Origin: Micromonospora zingiberis
Lineage (GTDB): Bacteria > Actinomycetota > Actinomycetes > Mycobacteriales > Micromonosporaceae
DNA: 40,373 nucleotides
Direction of reading: 5' to 3'
NCBI RefSeq assembly: GCF_004331455.1
Contig: NZ_SJJR01000033.1
Coordinates: 1 to 40,373 of the forward strand
This document shows positions 1-7,629 of this stretch, piece by piece; within the stretch, counting starts at the first letter, position 1; the number at the start of each line of letters is the position of its first letter. Under the pieces are notes generated by a model. The model made no database searches and had not been told where the DNA came from. It worked only from the letters and a program-made list of their open reading frames with translations. Both the position numbers and the translations under genes were made by a program.

Positions 1-352
1 GGCCGCGTACGCCATGCCGCAATGGAGACCGACCTCAGCGGGTCGGTGAAGGCGCGTAGCCTCGCGCGTTCGGTGGCCGCGTACGCCATGCCGCAATGGA
101 GACCGACCTCAGCGGGTCGGTGAAGGCGCGTAGCCTCGCGCGTTCGGTGGCCGCGTACGCCATGCCGCAATGGAGACCGACCTCAGCGGGTCGGTGAAGG
201 CCCGCTGTGTGACCTGTGCCCCGCCCGGATGCACTGCTGGCCGCAATGGAGACCGACCTCAGCGGGTCGGTGAAGGGCCCCGGCCGACCTCGCCGGCCGC
301 CAGCCGCTCGTCGACGCCGCAATGGAGACCGACCTCAGCGGGTCGGTGAAGG
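1..352. CRISPR. CRISPR array edge, five 37-nt repeats
   Basis: Five identical 37-nt repeats lie at 16-52, 90-126, 164-200, 240-276 and 316-352. Each begins GCCGCAATGGAGACC and ends GGTCGGTGAAGG. The repeat holds a 7-bp inverted repeat (ACCGACC / GGTCGGT) around a 6-nt loop, as in processed crRNA repeats. Spacers are 37, 37, 39 and 39 nt. Spacers 53-89 and 127-163 are identical, and bases 1-15 match the last 15 bases of that spacer, so the array continues to the left. Array direction is not settled. The repeats stop abruptly at 352 with no degenerate copy, which would fit a leader on the right, but no cas gene is present to confirm this. The subtype cannot be assigned from the repeat alone. 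Confidence 0.95.
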
Positions 353-600
353 GGCTCGTGAACAGCGCAGATAGCTGCTGCTGATTGCTTACCGAATGAC
401 CCCGGTAGGCAACATGTGCGCTTTTGCGCCTTTTGAAGCTTCGGAACCCCATGCTTGCGGCGTGACCGCTTGGGGTTCCTAGATCAAGTCGTCCGCTTAC
501 CGGCCTGAGTTGCGTTCGTGGAGTTGTCAAGGTTCCGGCCACGGAGGCCAACGTGCGCTGCTGGGCGATGCATGCCAGCGGCAGGGTGGGCAGCGATTAG
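353..600. other. Non-coding flank of the CRISPR array
   Basis: This stretch separates the last CRISPR repeat from an insertion-sequence remnant. It has no coding signal. It is less GC-rich than its surroundings and contains a clear inverted repeat at 443-479. It could be the CRISPR leader, but no promoter motif stands out. Confidence 0.45.
443..479. terminator. Hairpin, possible terminator
   Basis: GGAACCCCA at 443-451 pairs perfectly with TGGGGTTCC at 471-479, giving a 9-bp stem with a 19-nt loop. There is no long T-run on either side. It may be a factor-dependent terminator or a remnant end of a mobile element. Confidence 0.4.
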
Positions 601-1100
601 CGTACGTGCTTCTTGACCGCTTTGACCTCGCCACATGGGACGGCCCCCAGCATCACCGCGAGGACCGCGCGTTCGCCGATCTTGGGGTTGGCCAGGGCCC
701 ACAGGATCGGCATGCCGGTCGGGGTACACACCAGCTACAGCCTCAGCCCTCAGAAGACCGGGAGCGCGAAGCGCAGGAGCCGTTTCCGACCCAGCCGGCC
801 AGGTCCGAGCGCTGGACCATAGGGCGGGACATGCCGCAGGGGATGGGGGTGGAGTCGACGATCCAGTGGTTGTCGAACCAGAAGTCACTGTCGCGAGCCA
901 CATCCCGGATCACCTTCTTGATCAACGGCAGGGCGGCGCGGAGTCGCTTGCAGCCCGGCCGCTGTGGCAGGTACGGGAACATGCCGGCCAGGTGGACACG
1001 GGCGTATCGGATCCAGTGCGCCTCCGGAGCGGGCGCCGAGCAGGACCTGCGCTACGGCCAGGCAGACCAGTTCGGAGTCAGTCAGCAGCGGCGGCGGCCA
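601..1100 (-). pseudogene. IS982-type transposase remnant
   Basis: Conceptual translation of the minus strand gives a recognisable transposase in pieces. From 1100 it reads WPPLLTDSELVCLAVAQVLL. It shifts frame near 1042 to continue EAHWIRYARVHLAGMFPYLP, then KKVIRDVARDSDFWFDN and HWIVDSTPIPCGMSRP. It shifts again near 745 to GLRL-stop-LVCTPTGMPILWALANPKIGER. This matches the core of the actinomycete IS982-like transposases as I know them. The N-terminal leader and the C-terminal third are missing. Two frameshifts and an in-frame stop make it inactive. It lies between the CRISPR array and the end of the Tad operon. The family name is from recall of the motif order and should be treated as likely rather than proven. 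Confidence 0.75.
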
Positions 1101-1168
1101 GCGTGAGCAGGCGAGCAGTCATGATGATTGCGCGAGCGCGGTGGCAGGCATGCTCTACGAAGAACGGG

Positions 1169-4100
1169 CTAACTCACTTTCAGCAGGTTTCCGACCAGTT
1201 CGCGGAGTGCAGCGTAAGTGTCAGGGGAAAGGTCTTCGGGGACTTCTACCTCGCGGGTACGCACGAGGTCGTCGAGGAGGGCGCGGAGTTCGGCTGACCG
1301 GTTGTCCGCGTGCGCGACCCGCATGGCGTCGAGCCAGGGGTGGTCGTCGAGACGCGCAGGGTCTGCGAGCCAGGCTCGTTCCACCGCCCATCGCGCCTCG
1401 CTGGTGTCTCCACTCTCCAGGTACAGATTCACGAGTTCGTGTGCGGTGTCGACGATCGCGGAGGCGAGGTTGTGCGGTTGCACGTCGCTGCCCGGTAGCC
1501 AGGTGTAGGGATTACGGTAGCCCGATGAGTAGGGCAGCTCGGCTCCTGCCAAGGGCTCGCCGCGGACCAGCTCCAGTGCGCGCCGCAGATCCTCTGCTCC
1601 TGCCGCTCCCCTGGCTTCGCCGCGGGCTCGGAGGCGGCGGAACAGCTGCCAGTCGAGGAGGACGCCGGGGGTCAGGCGGTAGAGCCGGTCCGGCCCGGCG
1701 TTGGGCGGCAGCCACTGCGCGCCGTCTGCACTCTCTCCGAGCCAGCGGCGTACTTTGCTGATGGCGACGCGGCGGCTCCGGGCGTTGACGCCACGTTCGG
1801 GCCATATCGCGTCGTCGATCTGGTCGCCTGTGGCACCGGCTCGGCCGCGTTGCGCGAGGTAGACGACCAGTTCGGAGTAGAAGCGGATGCGCTCGTCGGG
1901 CGGCTCGCCGGCGGCTTCGACCTCGACCGGCCCGAGGATGGCGATCTTCGGGCGGTAGGGATCAGGGCGGTACCAGGCGTCAACGTCCTCGTCGAGGGTG
2001 GGGTCGTGGGGTTCCCGGCTGCTTGTCGGCGTCGTCGTTCGGGACCTTGCCACCTCGCTGATTGGCGCGAGGGCCTGGATGTCGACTGGTTGCGTCGCGG
2101 TGGTGCCGGCTTGGGCGGACACCGGGGTGCGATCGGGTTCGGGCACGGCCGGCAGCCCTTCCTGTACGCGTTCGTTCGTCGTCCGGTGTTCGGCGACAGG
2201 GCCACCGCGTACACCGTTTTCTTCCTGTTGCTCGTCCTGGTCCTGCGCCGGAGCGTCGCTGTCGTCGAGCAGGTGTCCGTGCGCGTCGGTGCCTTCCGCC
2301 CACGGCTCCGGTTCGGGCGCGGCAGGCACCTGCTCGTCAACGATGGGGGCGGCGGCGCGGGCGGCCCGCATAACGGGGGCGAGGCGAGCGAGTTGGTCGC
2401 GCGGTAGCCGGGTGGCGGTGGTGTTGGTGATGCTGAGCCAGTCGATGGCGAGGCTGCCTTCGTTGCTGACCTCGACCTGCCAGGTCGTCGCCGTGTCGGT
2501 GACGATTGCGACCGCGACTCCGCAGCGGCCCGCCAACCGGAGTTCGGTTTCGAGCGTCGTCAGCTGGTCCTTGGCGTCCGTGCTGTCGGCGATCAGGAGG
2601 ACGTGCGGCATCCAGGCGTCGGCGGCGATGTCGCCGATCCGCCCGGCGAGGGTGGACGTGATACCGCTGTCGGTCATGGCCTTGGCGTTGGCGGCGGCGC
2701 GTCGTCGGGCGCGTTCGATCGCTTCAGTGGTGGAGGTTGCCGCGGTGATGCGGTTACCGCCGATGGTGATCAGGTTCTCCGCGTCGACGGGGTCGAAGCC
2801 GACGAGCACGACTTCGGCGTCGTCGCTCCATTGGTTGGTTGCCAGTTCGGCTGCGATGTATCGGATGAGGTCGGCGGCGCGTTCCGGGTCGCCGCTGATG
2901 GCGAGCAGCCCGGTGCGTTCGAGGTCGATGAGGAGGTGGTCGCCGCCGGGCCGGGACGCCACAGTGACGAGAACCGGCAAGGGTGCCAGGGTGTCGTCCA
3001 CGTCGGGGAGGGTCGCTGCGGCGGGCAGCATCCAGCTCATCGCGGTGCTGTCGGCCTGGAAGGGTGCCGGCGCTGACGGGTTGCCTTGGGTCAGCATGAG
3101 ATGGACTTCGCCGCCGGACAGCCAGGCAGCGGCAAGATCGGGTACGTCGGCCGGGTCGTGGTCGCGTAGGCCGACGGCCAGGGCGCGAAGCGCCTGATCG
3201 AGCCGGTTGACGTCAACGGGTTGGGCGGCGGCGCGGACTTGTCGTTCGGCGACGGGGTGGGGTGTGGGGATGCGACGGCCAGGGCGCCGGTGCTGACGCT
3301 GCCGGCGTCGGCGTTGGGTGAGGCGGATCAGCAGCAGCGCGGCGAGCAGTCCGGCGGTGGCGAGGGCTGCACTGATGGGTAGCACGGCATCGAAGTCGCT
3401 GTCGTCGTCTGTTGGCTTTTCCTCGGCCGCAGCGGTGGGGGTGGTCGATGTCGAATCGGGGATCGCCGTCGGTGCGCTGGACGCCTCAGGGGTTGGCACA
3501 GAGGTGGGTGGTGGCGGCGTGGCGGGTGTGATCTGACTGGGCGTGTCCTCCGGAGTGGGCGCGTCCTCGGCTGCTGGAGGTTGCGAGGGTGTCCGGATAG
3601 TGCCGGTGGCGTGGCGGCGGGAGCCGCGGTCGTCGGCGTCGGCGGGGAGCCGGAGTCGTTGACCGGGAACGATGTGATCGGGAAAGCGGGGGTCCGCCTT
3701 CTTCATCTCTGGGTTGAGGTCGGCGATGTCGACGTAGCGGTCGCCGTCGCCGAGGGTGCGTTCGGCGATGTAGTAGAGCCAGTCGCCGCGGGCCACCACG
3801 TAGGTTGCTCTGCTCTCGGTCGCGGGCCGATGGCTGACGACGGCGTCCGGCGTCACGGTCTGCGCGGAGGTGAGCGTGACGCTGTTCTGCCCGTACGCCG
3901 TGGCGGCCGGTGGTGCTGTCGGCATGGTGACCGCGTTGGCGCTGGCCACGGCTGGTGCCGCACCGATGGACAGGGCCGCGGCGACGAGGGCGGCGGCGCG
4001 ACGTTGTTGCCAGGCGAGGCCGAGGAGTCTCGGTGGTCGCCAGCGGAAGACATGGCAGACGATCTCCACGAGCAGCGGTAGGGCGAAGGATGTCCAGCCG

Positions 4101-4330
4101 ATCCAGCCGGCCCAGGCGATCGCGGTCAGGAAGAGCCCGCCGTCGTCGCGGGTGGTGAGTAGTTCCCCGAGCTGCGACCAGCTGGGGATGTGGTCGGGCA
4201 GCGGGTTTCCGGCGAGGGCATACAGGGCGTACGGGATGCCGCCGAGCGTGGCCAGGATGCTCAGTTGAGCGACGAGCCGGTGGAGGAGCCCGGCACCGGT
4301 ACGCCGGGCGGAGGGACTGTGTCTGGTCAT
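1169..4330 (-). CDS. Membrane protein with LysM and C-terminal BTAD regulator domain
   Basis: This 1053-residue protein ends the Tad operon. The N-terminus has three hydrophobic segments (about 15-43, 66-90 and 104-130). A LysM domain follows (about 175-230, with YVVARGDWLYYIAERTLGD), then a Pro/Thr/Ser-rich linker, a fourth membrane segment (about 316-337) and a long cytoplasmic region. From about residue 795 there is a winged-helix domain (KIAILGPVEVE, then SRRVAISKVRRWLGES), and then a bacterial transcriptional activator domain to the end. LysM binds peptidoglycan; winged-helix plus BTAD is the SARP-type DNA-binding arrangement. A membrane-anchored wall-sensing regulator or scaffold is inferred. 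Similar LysM/BTAD proteins are known beside actinobacterial Tad genes, but their role is unproven. The ATG lies 4 nt after the preceding TadG-like gene. Confidence 0.88.
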   Translation of the reverse strand: MTRHSPSARRTGAGLLHRLVAQLSILATLGGIPYALYALAGNPLPDHIPSWSQLGELLTTRDDGGLFLTAIAWAGWIGWTSFALPLLVEIVCHVFRWRPPRLLGLAWQQRRAAALVAAALSIGAAPAVASANAVTMPTAPPAATAYGQNSVTLTSAQTVTPDAVVSHRPATESRATYVVARGDWLYYIAERTLGDGDRYVDIADLNPEMKKADPRFPDHIVPGQRLRLPADADDRGSRRHATGTIRTPSQPPAAEDAPTPEDTPSQITPATPPPPTSVPTPEASSAPTAIPDSTSTTPTAAAEEKPTDDDSDFDAVLPISAALATAGLLAALLLIRLTQRRRRQRQHRRPGRRIPTPHPVAERQVRAAAQPVDVNRLDQALRALAVGLRDHDPADVPDLAAAWLSGGEVHLMLTQGNPSAPAPFQADSTAMSWMLPAAATLPDVDDTLAPLPVLVTVASRPGGDHLLIDLERTGLLAISGDPERAADLIRYIAAELATNQWSDDAEVVLVGFDPVDAENLITIGGNRITAATSTTEAIERARRRAAANAKAMTDSGITSTLAGRIGDIAADAWMPHVLLIADSTDAKDQLTTLETELRLAGRCGVAVAIVTDTATTWQVEVSNEGSLAIDWLSITNTTATRLPRDQLARLAPVMRAARAAAPIVDEQVPAAPEPEPWAEGTDAHGHLLDDSDAPAQDQDEQQEENGVRGGPVAEHRTTNERVQEGLPAVPEPDRTPVSAQAGTTATQPVDIQALAPISEVARSRTTTPTSSREPHDPTLDEDVDAWYRPDPYRPKIAILGPVEVEAAGEPPDERIRFYSELVVYLAQRGRAGATGDQIDDAIWPERGVNARSRRVAISKVRRWLGESADGAQWLPPNAGPDRLYRLTPGVLLDWQLFRRLRARGEARGAAGAEDLRRALELVRGEPLAGAELPYSSGYRNPYTWLPGSDVQPHNLASAIVDTAHELVNLYLESGDTSEARWAVERAWLADPARLDDHPWLDAMRVAHADNRSAELRALLDDLVRTREVEVPEDLSPDTYAALRELVGNLLKVS

Positions 4331-4333
4331 CGG

Positions 4334-4765
4334 TCATCCCACCAGCAGTGTTGCGGTGACGGTGGCGTGTGCGGGGATGGTCGTGACGCCCGGCAGGACG
4401 TCGACCAGGAGCGGGTCGTACTGCACGGTGACCGTGACGGTGAGCTGTTGGCCGTCGTCGTCGACGGTCGCCTGCCAGTCGGTGATGCCCGCGGTGGTGA
4501 GATAGGCGGACACGGCTTGGATCGCTTTGGTCGTGTCGACCGTCTTCGTTTCGCCGTTGATGGCCTCGGGAAGTCGGATCGCCTGCCCGCCGGCCCTCGC
4601 TGCTTCGGCGGCGATGTTGTTCGCGCGCTGGGTGGTGCGGACGTATCCGGCACCGTCTCCGGCAAGCCCGATCATCGCGATCAGGCCCGGCATCATGATG
4701 GCGTAGAACAGCCCGATTCGGCCGGCGTCACGACCGGCAGGGCCTGCGAGAAGGCGGTGTGTCAT
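4334..4765 (-). CDS. TadG-like pilus assembly protein
   Basis: This 143-residue protein starts MTHRLLAGPAGRDAGRIGLF, followed by one hydrophobic helix (about 19-37) and an extracytoplasmic domain rich in beta-type residues. The ATG overlaps the stop of the upstream TadE-like gene (ATGA), which decides the start over longer in-frame alternatives. The class III signal is atypical: after G15 the +5 residue is Phe rather than Glu. TadG-type proteins sit in the envelope and help assemble Flp/Tad pili. It is the third pseudopilin-like gene in a row and precedes the LysM-BTAD gene. Confidence 0.8.
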   Translation of the reverse strand: MTHRLLAGPAGRDAGRIGLFYAIMMPGLIAMIGLAGDGAGYVRTTQRANNIAAEAARAGGQAIRLPEAINGETKTVDTTKAIQAVSAYLTTAGITDWQATVDDDGQQLTVTVTVQYDPLLVDVLPGVTTIPAHATVTATLLVG

Positions 4766-5190
4766 CCGGCTCTGCTCCGGAACAGGTCGAGTGGAGAGCT
4801 GTAGGTCGCGGTGATCCATCGGGACGTGGGCATGCCGGGCATGGCACCGGCGGAGAGGTCGACGCGGCATTCGACGGTCACGATGACGCTTGCTGGTTCG
4901 CCGACGTCACGGGCGAACTGTGTGGTGTCCACGTCGACGATCAGGTTGAGGCAGTTGATGTCCTGTGCATCGAGGGTGGCGTGGATGGAGGATTCCGCTC
5001 GGCCCTGGGCAGTGGATGCGTCCCGGGCCAGTGACGCGGCCCGAGCGCCGGAATAGGTCGCAGCGTCGAGTGCGGCGTTTGACAGGGCGAGCCGGCCGAC
5101 GAGCATGGCGAAGCTGGCGACCAACAGCAGGCTGGGTGCGAGGATGGCCAGCTCGATGGTGACCGAGCCGCAGTCTCGTGCCCGCATCAC
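4762..5190 (-). CDS. TadE-like pseudopilin
   Basis: This protein of about 142 residues has a class III prepilin-type N-terminus: RDCGSVTIELAILAP has Gly8 followed by Glu at +5, then a hydrophobic helix. The rest is an extracytoplasmic domain containing conserved-looking Cys residues (NCLNL and VECRV). TadE proteins are minor pseudopilins processed by a TadV-type peptidase, which is not present in this window. GTG at 5190 overlaps the upstream stop (GTGA); the adjacent ATG at 5187 is an alternative start. The gene is translationally coupled to both neighbours. Confidence 0.87.
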   Translation of the reverse strand: MMRARDCGSVTIELAILAPSLLLVASFAMLVGRLALSNAALDAATYSGARAASLARDASTAQGRAESSIHATLDAQDINCLNLIVDVDTTQFARDVGEPASVIVTVECRVDLSAGAMPGMPTSRWITATYSSPLDLFRSRAG

Positions 5191-5624
5191 GAGTCGTTCT
5201 CCGTAGTGAACCGTTGCACGGGGCTGTAGGCGGTTTGGCTGACCTCGAACTGCATGCCCAGCCAGCCGAGAGCCCTGCCCGTGACGGTGACCCGCACCCC
5301 GGTCGACTCCGGGGCACCCTCGGTAACCGAGGTGACCGTCACTTCCCAGTCGGTGAGTACGTCGCCCATGCGGGTGAGGTATGCGCTGGCCTGGGTATGG
5401 CCTGCTCCGTCCGGTGCGCCATAGGCCGCCTCGGCGGCGGCCCCCTGCTGCGCGGCGGCCAGGGCGACCGTGCGGCCGTAGAAGACCAGTGCGATCTGGA
5501 CGCCGAGAAGGAGCATCACCACGAAGATCGGGAAGAGGATCGCCATCTCGATGTTGGTCGAGCCTCGGTCCCCCACCGGTCCGCTGAATCTTCGGCCCAG
5601 GAGCCCTGTCCGTGGTTTCGTCAT
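5187..5624 (-). CDS. TadE-like pseudopilin
   Basis: This 145-residue protein starts MTKPRTGLLGRRF. It has the classic type IVb prepilin signal GDRGSTNIEMAILFP (Gly21, Glu at +5) and a hydrophobic helix (about 27-48). The C-terminal part is an extracytoplasmic domain of about 90 residues. The ATG at 5624 overlaps the upstream stop as ATGA, which fixes the start; a longer in-frame extension to 6299 merely shadows tadC. Together with the next gene it gives two TadE-type pseudopilins, a common arrangement in Tad loci, where TadE and TadF are both processed. Confidence 0.88.
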   Translation of the reverse strand: MTKPRTGLLGRRFSGPVGDRGSTNIEMAILFPIFVVMLLLGVQIALVFYGRTVALAAAQQGAAAEAAYGAPDGAGHTQASAYLTRMGDVLTDWEVTVTSVTEGAPESTGVRVTVTGRALGWLGMQFEVSQTAYSPVQRFTTENDS

Positions 5625-5830
5625 GGCGTGGCCGGGGCTGCGGCGTCCGGCCAGAGTCCGATCCATCCGAACACGTAGTCGGACGCGGCGGTCAGCAGAG
5701 CGACCGCGACGACTGCGGCGATGGCGTAGATGATCGCGGTCGGTACGACCTCGCCTCGGTCGTCGCGGCGCAGCGTGGTGAGCATCCGCAGCGCGTGCCC
5801 GACCCAAACGGCTTGCCTTGGCGCGTCCAT
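5621..5830 (-). CDS. Small single-helix membrane protein, candidate Flp pilin
   Basis: This 69-residue protein has a charged N-terminus ending RRDDRGEVVP, then one hydrophobic helix (about 30-55) and a short tail ending WPDAAAPATP. Its position between tadC and tadE, and its size, suggest the major Flp pilin or a substitute for it. Unlike standard Flp pilins it has no Glu at +5 after the candidate glycine, so ordinary prepilin processing is doubtful. A strong Shine-Dalgarno (GGAGG, 5 nt before ATG) follows a 21-nt gap from tadC. This gap is one of the few non-overlapping junctions in the operon and fits a highly expressed product. The function is inferred from context. Confidence 0.7.
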   Translation of the reverse strand: MDAPRQAVWVGHALRMLTTLRRDDRGEVVPTAIIYAIAAVVAVALLTAASDYVFGWIGLWPDAAAPATP

Positions 5831-5851
5831 GGCGACCTCCTGGTCTGTTGG

Positions 5852-6739
5852 TTAGTCGACGGTGGGTGCGTCGAGCAGTCGTGCCGCGAAGGGGTAGAGG
5901 GCCAGCAGCATGAGCACAACAAGGAGCAGCGCACCGGGGATCTCCAGTTGGGAGGTGCGAAGCTCGGCCCGGGCCAGCTCGTCGGTACGGATCTGGGCGC
6001 GAAGCGAGGTGGCTCGGGCACGCAGCGTCCGGTAGACCTGGGCGCCGGTGACACCGGCGGCTTGCATGATGTCGCCGAGGTCGCCGAGTTCCGGCACGCC
6101 GAGGTCGTTCCCGAGCCGCTTCAGCCCGTCCCACGGGGCGGAGACCGAAAGCTCGGCGTGCAGAAGGGTCTGCCGGATGCGCGCGAACACCCAGCCGTTG
6201 CCCTTGCCTGCCGCTCGGGTGAGCGACTCCTCGGTGCCGCGCCCAGCGGCCCGCTGCAACGCGACCAGGTCGAGGTATGTGCACACGGCGCGGCGGCATT
6301 CGCGCCGGGCGATGACCGCTTTCTGGCCGACGTCGCGGTAGACGATGACGATGAGCAGGACGGCAAAGCCGATCACCGCGAAGACCGGCAGCCCGGTACC
6401 AAAGGTTCGCCCGATGAGGGCCAGCAGGCCGAGCATGATCGACGGTACGGCGAGCCCGAGGAGTCCTGCGACGATCAGGCTGGTGACGAACTCCTCCGGC
6501 GTACGGCCGAGCAGCCGCAGATCGGTTGCGGGGATGATCCGGTGCAGGCGCGCGGCGAGACGGCTGATGCTGCTGGGTCTTCCGGTCGGTGTCGCGGAGT
6601 CACCGGTCGGAGGTTGCAGCCGGGCGAGCGCCGGCCCGAGTGCCGGACTGGCTGGACGAAACTCGTGGAAGGCCAGGAACACAGCCAGGCCGAATCCTGC
6701 GCCGAGCAGGGCGGTGACGCCGATCCAGGTGGTCGTCAT
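5852..6739 (-). CDS. tadC: TadC-like inner-membrane pilus platform protein
   Basis: This 295-residue protein belongs to the GspF/T2SSF platform family. It starts MTTTWIGVTALLGAG, with a first membrane helix, a central pair of helices (about 85-135), a cytoplasmic domain containing CTYLDLVALQRAAGRGTEES, and a C-terminal helix (LLLVVLMLLALYPFAARLL). The ATG at 6739 overlaps the stop of the TadB gene (ATGA). TadB and TadC form the membrane platform on which the TadA ATPase drives pilin polymerisation. The gene order tadA-tadB-tadC is standard. Confidence 0.9.
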   Translation of the reverse strand: MTTTWIGVTALLGAGFGLAVFLAFHEFRPASPALGPALARLQPPTGDSATPTGRPSSISRLAARLHRIIPATDLRLLGRTPEEFVTSLIVAGLLGLAVPSIMLGLLALIGRTFGTGLPVFAVIGFAVLLIVIVYRDVGQKAVIARRECRRAVCTYLDLVALQRAAGRGTEESLTRAAGKGNGWVFARIRQTLLHAELSVSAPWDGLKRLGNDLGVPELGDLGDIMQAAGVTGAQVYRTLRARATSLRAQIRTDELARAELRTSQLEIPGALLLVVLMLLALYPFAARLLDAPTVD

Positions 6740-7629
6740 GGCACGCTCCGGGCGCTGGTGTCGGCCGCGATGAAGCGTTCCTCTGCGGGCGGCAGGCTCA
6801 GTGTCCGTGCCCACCAGAGGCAGCCGACGAAGGCGCACGCCAGGATCGCGAGTACGACCTGGCCCCGAGGTTCGGTGTACGGGGCGGTGTACTGGCCACT
6901 GGCCAGTCCGTACGCGACCAGCAGGACCGACCCGATGGTCAGGAACCGGATCTGGAACCGTGCTCGGGCCCGCTTGGATGAGATTTCTCGACGCATCGCG
7001 ACCTCGTCGGTCGCTGCCTCCGCAATGCCGGTCAATACGTCGGTCAGTCGGGCGCCCCGGTCGCTGAGGTGCAGCGCGAGCGCCACGACGACCTGGTCGC
7101 TGACGGGATCTCGGAGGGCATCGGCGAACTCGTAGAGTGCCGCCTCGGTGTCCCATCCGGCCTGGATGCGCGCCGCGAGTAGTTGGACCTCGGTGGCGAT
7201 CGCGGTCGGCGCGGTTTGAGCGGTGTCGACGATGGCTTCCTGGAGCCCGACGCCGGAGTCTTCCACGTCGCGCAGCCGGCGGGTCCAGGCTTCTACCGCC
7301 TCGACGCGAGTGATGGCGCGTTGTTCTTCCTGGCCTGCGGACATCAGCCAGGGCACGCCGGGGACGGCGAGGGCGACCAGTGGGGCCGCCACGGGTAGCC
7401 CGCTGACGATCCACGCGAGGATTCCTGCGCCGAGCGCGCCGACGATCCAGGCTTGGTGGCGGCGTTGGGCTTGTCGGGTGGTGCCGGATCCGTACCAGAG
7501 CCAGCGCGCCCGCGCTGCCAGCCGGGACGGTGGGCGATCCGGGGCGGTGCCGGTGAGTGCCGTGATACCGAGGACCAGGCTGGCGACGAGACCGGCGCCG
7601 AGCAGGCCCGCGACAAGGAGGGGATTCAT
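6736..7629 (-). CDS. tadB: TadB-like inner-membrane pilus platform protein
   Basis: This 297-residue T2SSF-family protein starts MNPLLVAGLLGAGLVASLVL. It has N-terminal helices (about 3-25 and 55-95), a cytoplasmic helical domain (VEAWTRRLRDVEDSGVGLQE, then LALHLSDRGARLTDVL), and two C-terminal helices. The length fits TadB. The ATG at 7629 overlaps the tadA stop (ATGA), which fixes the start. It partners TadC in the pilus assembly platform. Confidence 0.9.
   Translation of the reverse strand: MNPLLVAGLLGAGLVASLVLGITALTGTAPDRPPSRLAARARWLWYGSGTTRQAQRRHQAWIVGALGAGILAWIVSGLPVAAPLVALAVPGVPWLMSAGQEEQRAITRVEAVEAWTRRLRDVEDSGVGLQEAIVDTAQTAPTAIATEVQLLAARIQAGWDTEAALYEFADALRDPVSDQVVVALALHLSDRGARLTDVLTGIAEAATDEVAMRREISSKRARARFQIRFLTIGSVLLVAYGLASGQYTAPYTEPRGQVVLAILACAFVGCLWWARTLSLPPAEERFIAADTSARSVP

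Noticed and set aside
35..551. Open frames across the CRISPR repeats (minus and plus strand)
   Set aside because: They consist of translated repeat and spacer units (FTDPLRSVSIAA repeated) and have no independent coding support.
1998..3197. 399-residue plus-strand open frame
   Set aside because: Antisense to the LysM-BTAD gene; Ser/Arg-rich composition typical of GC-rich shadow frames.
5612..7135. 507-residue plus-strand open frame
   Set aside because: Antisense to tadB, tadC and tadE genes, which have clear family motifs; this frame has none.
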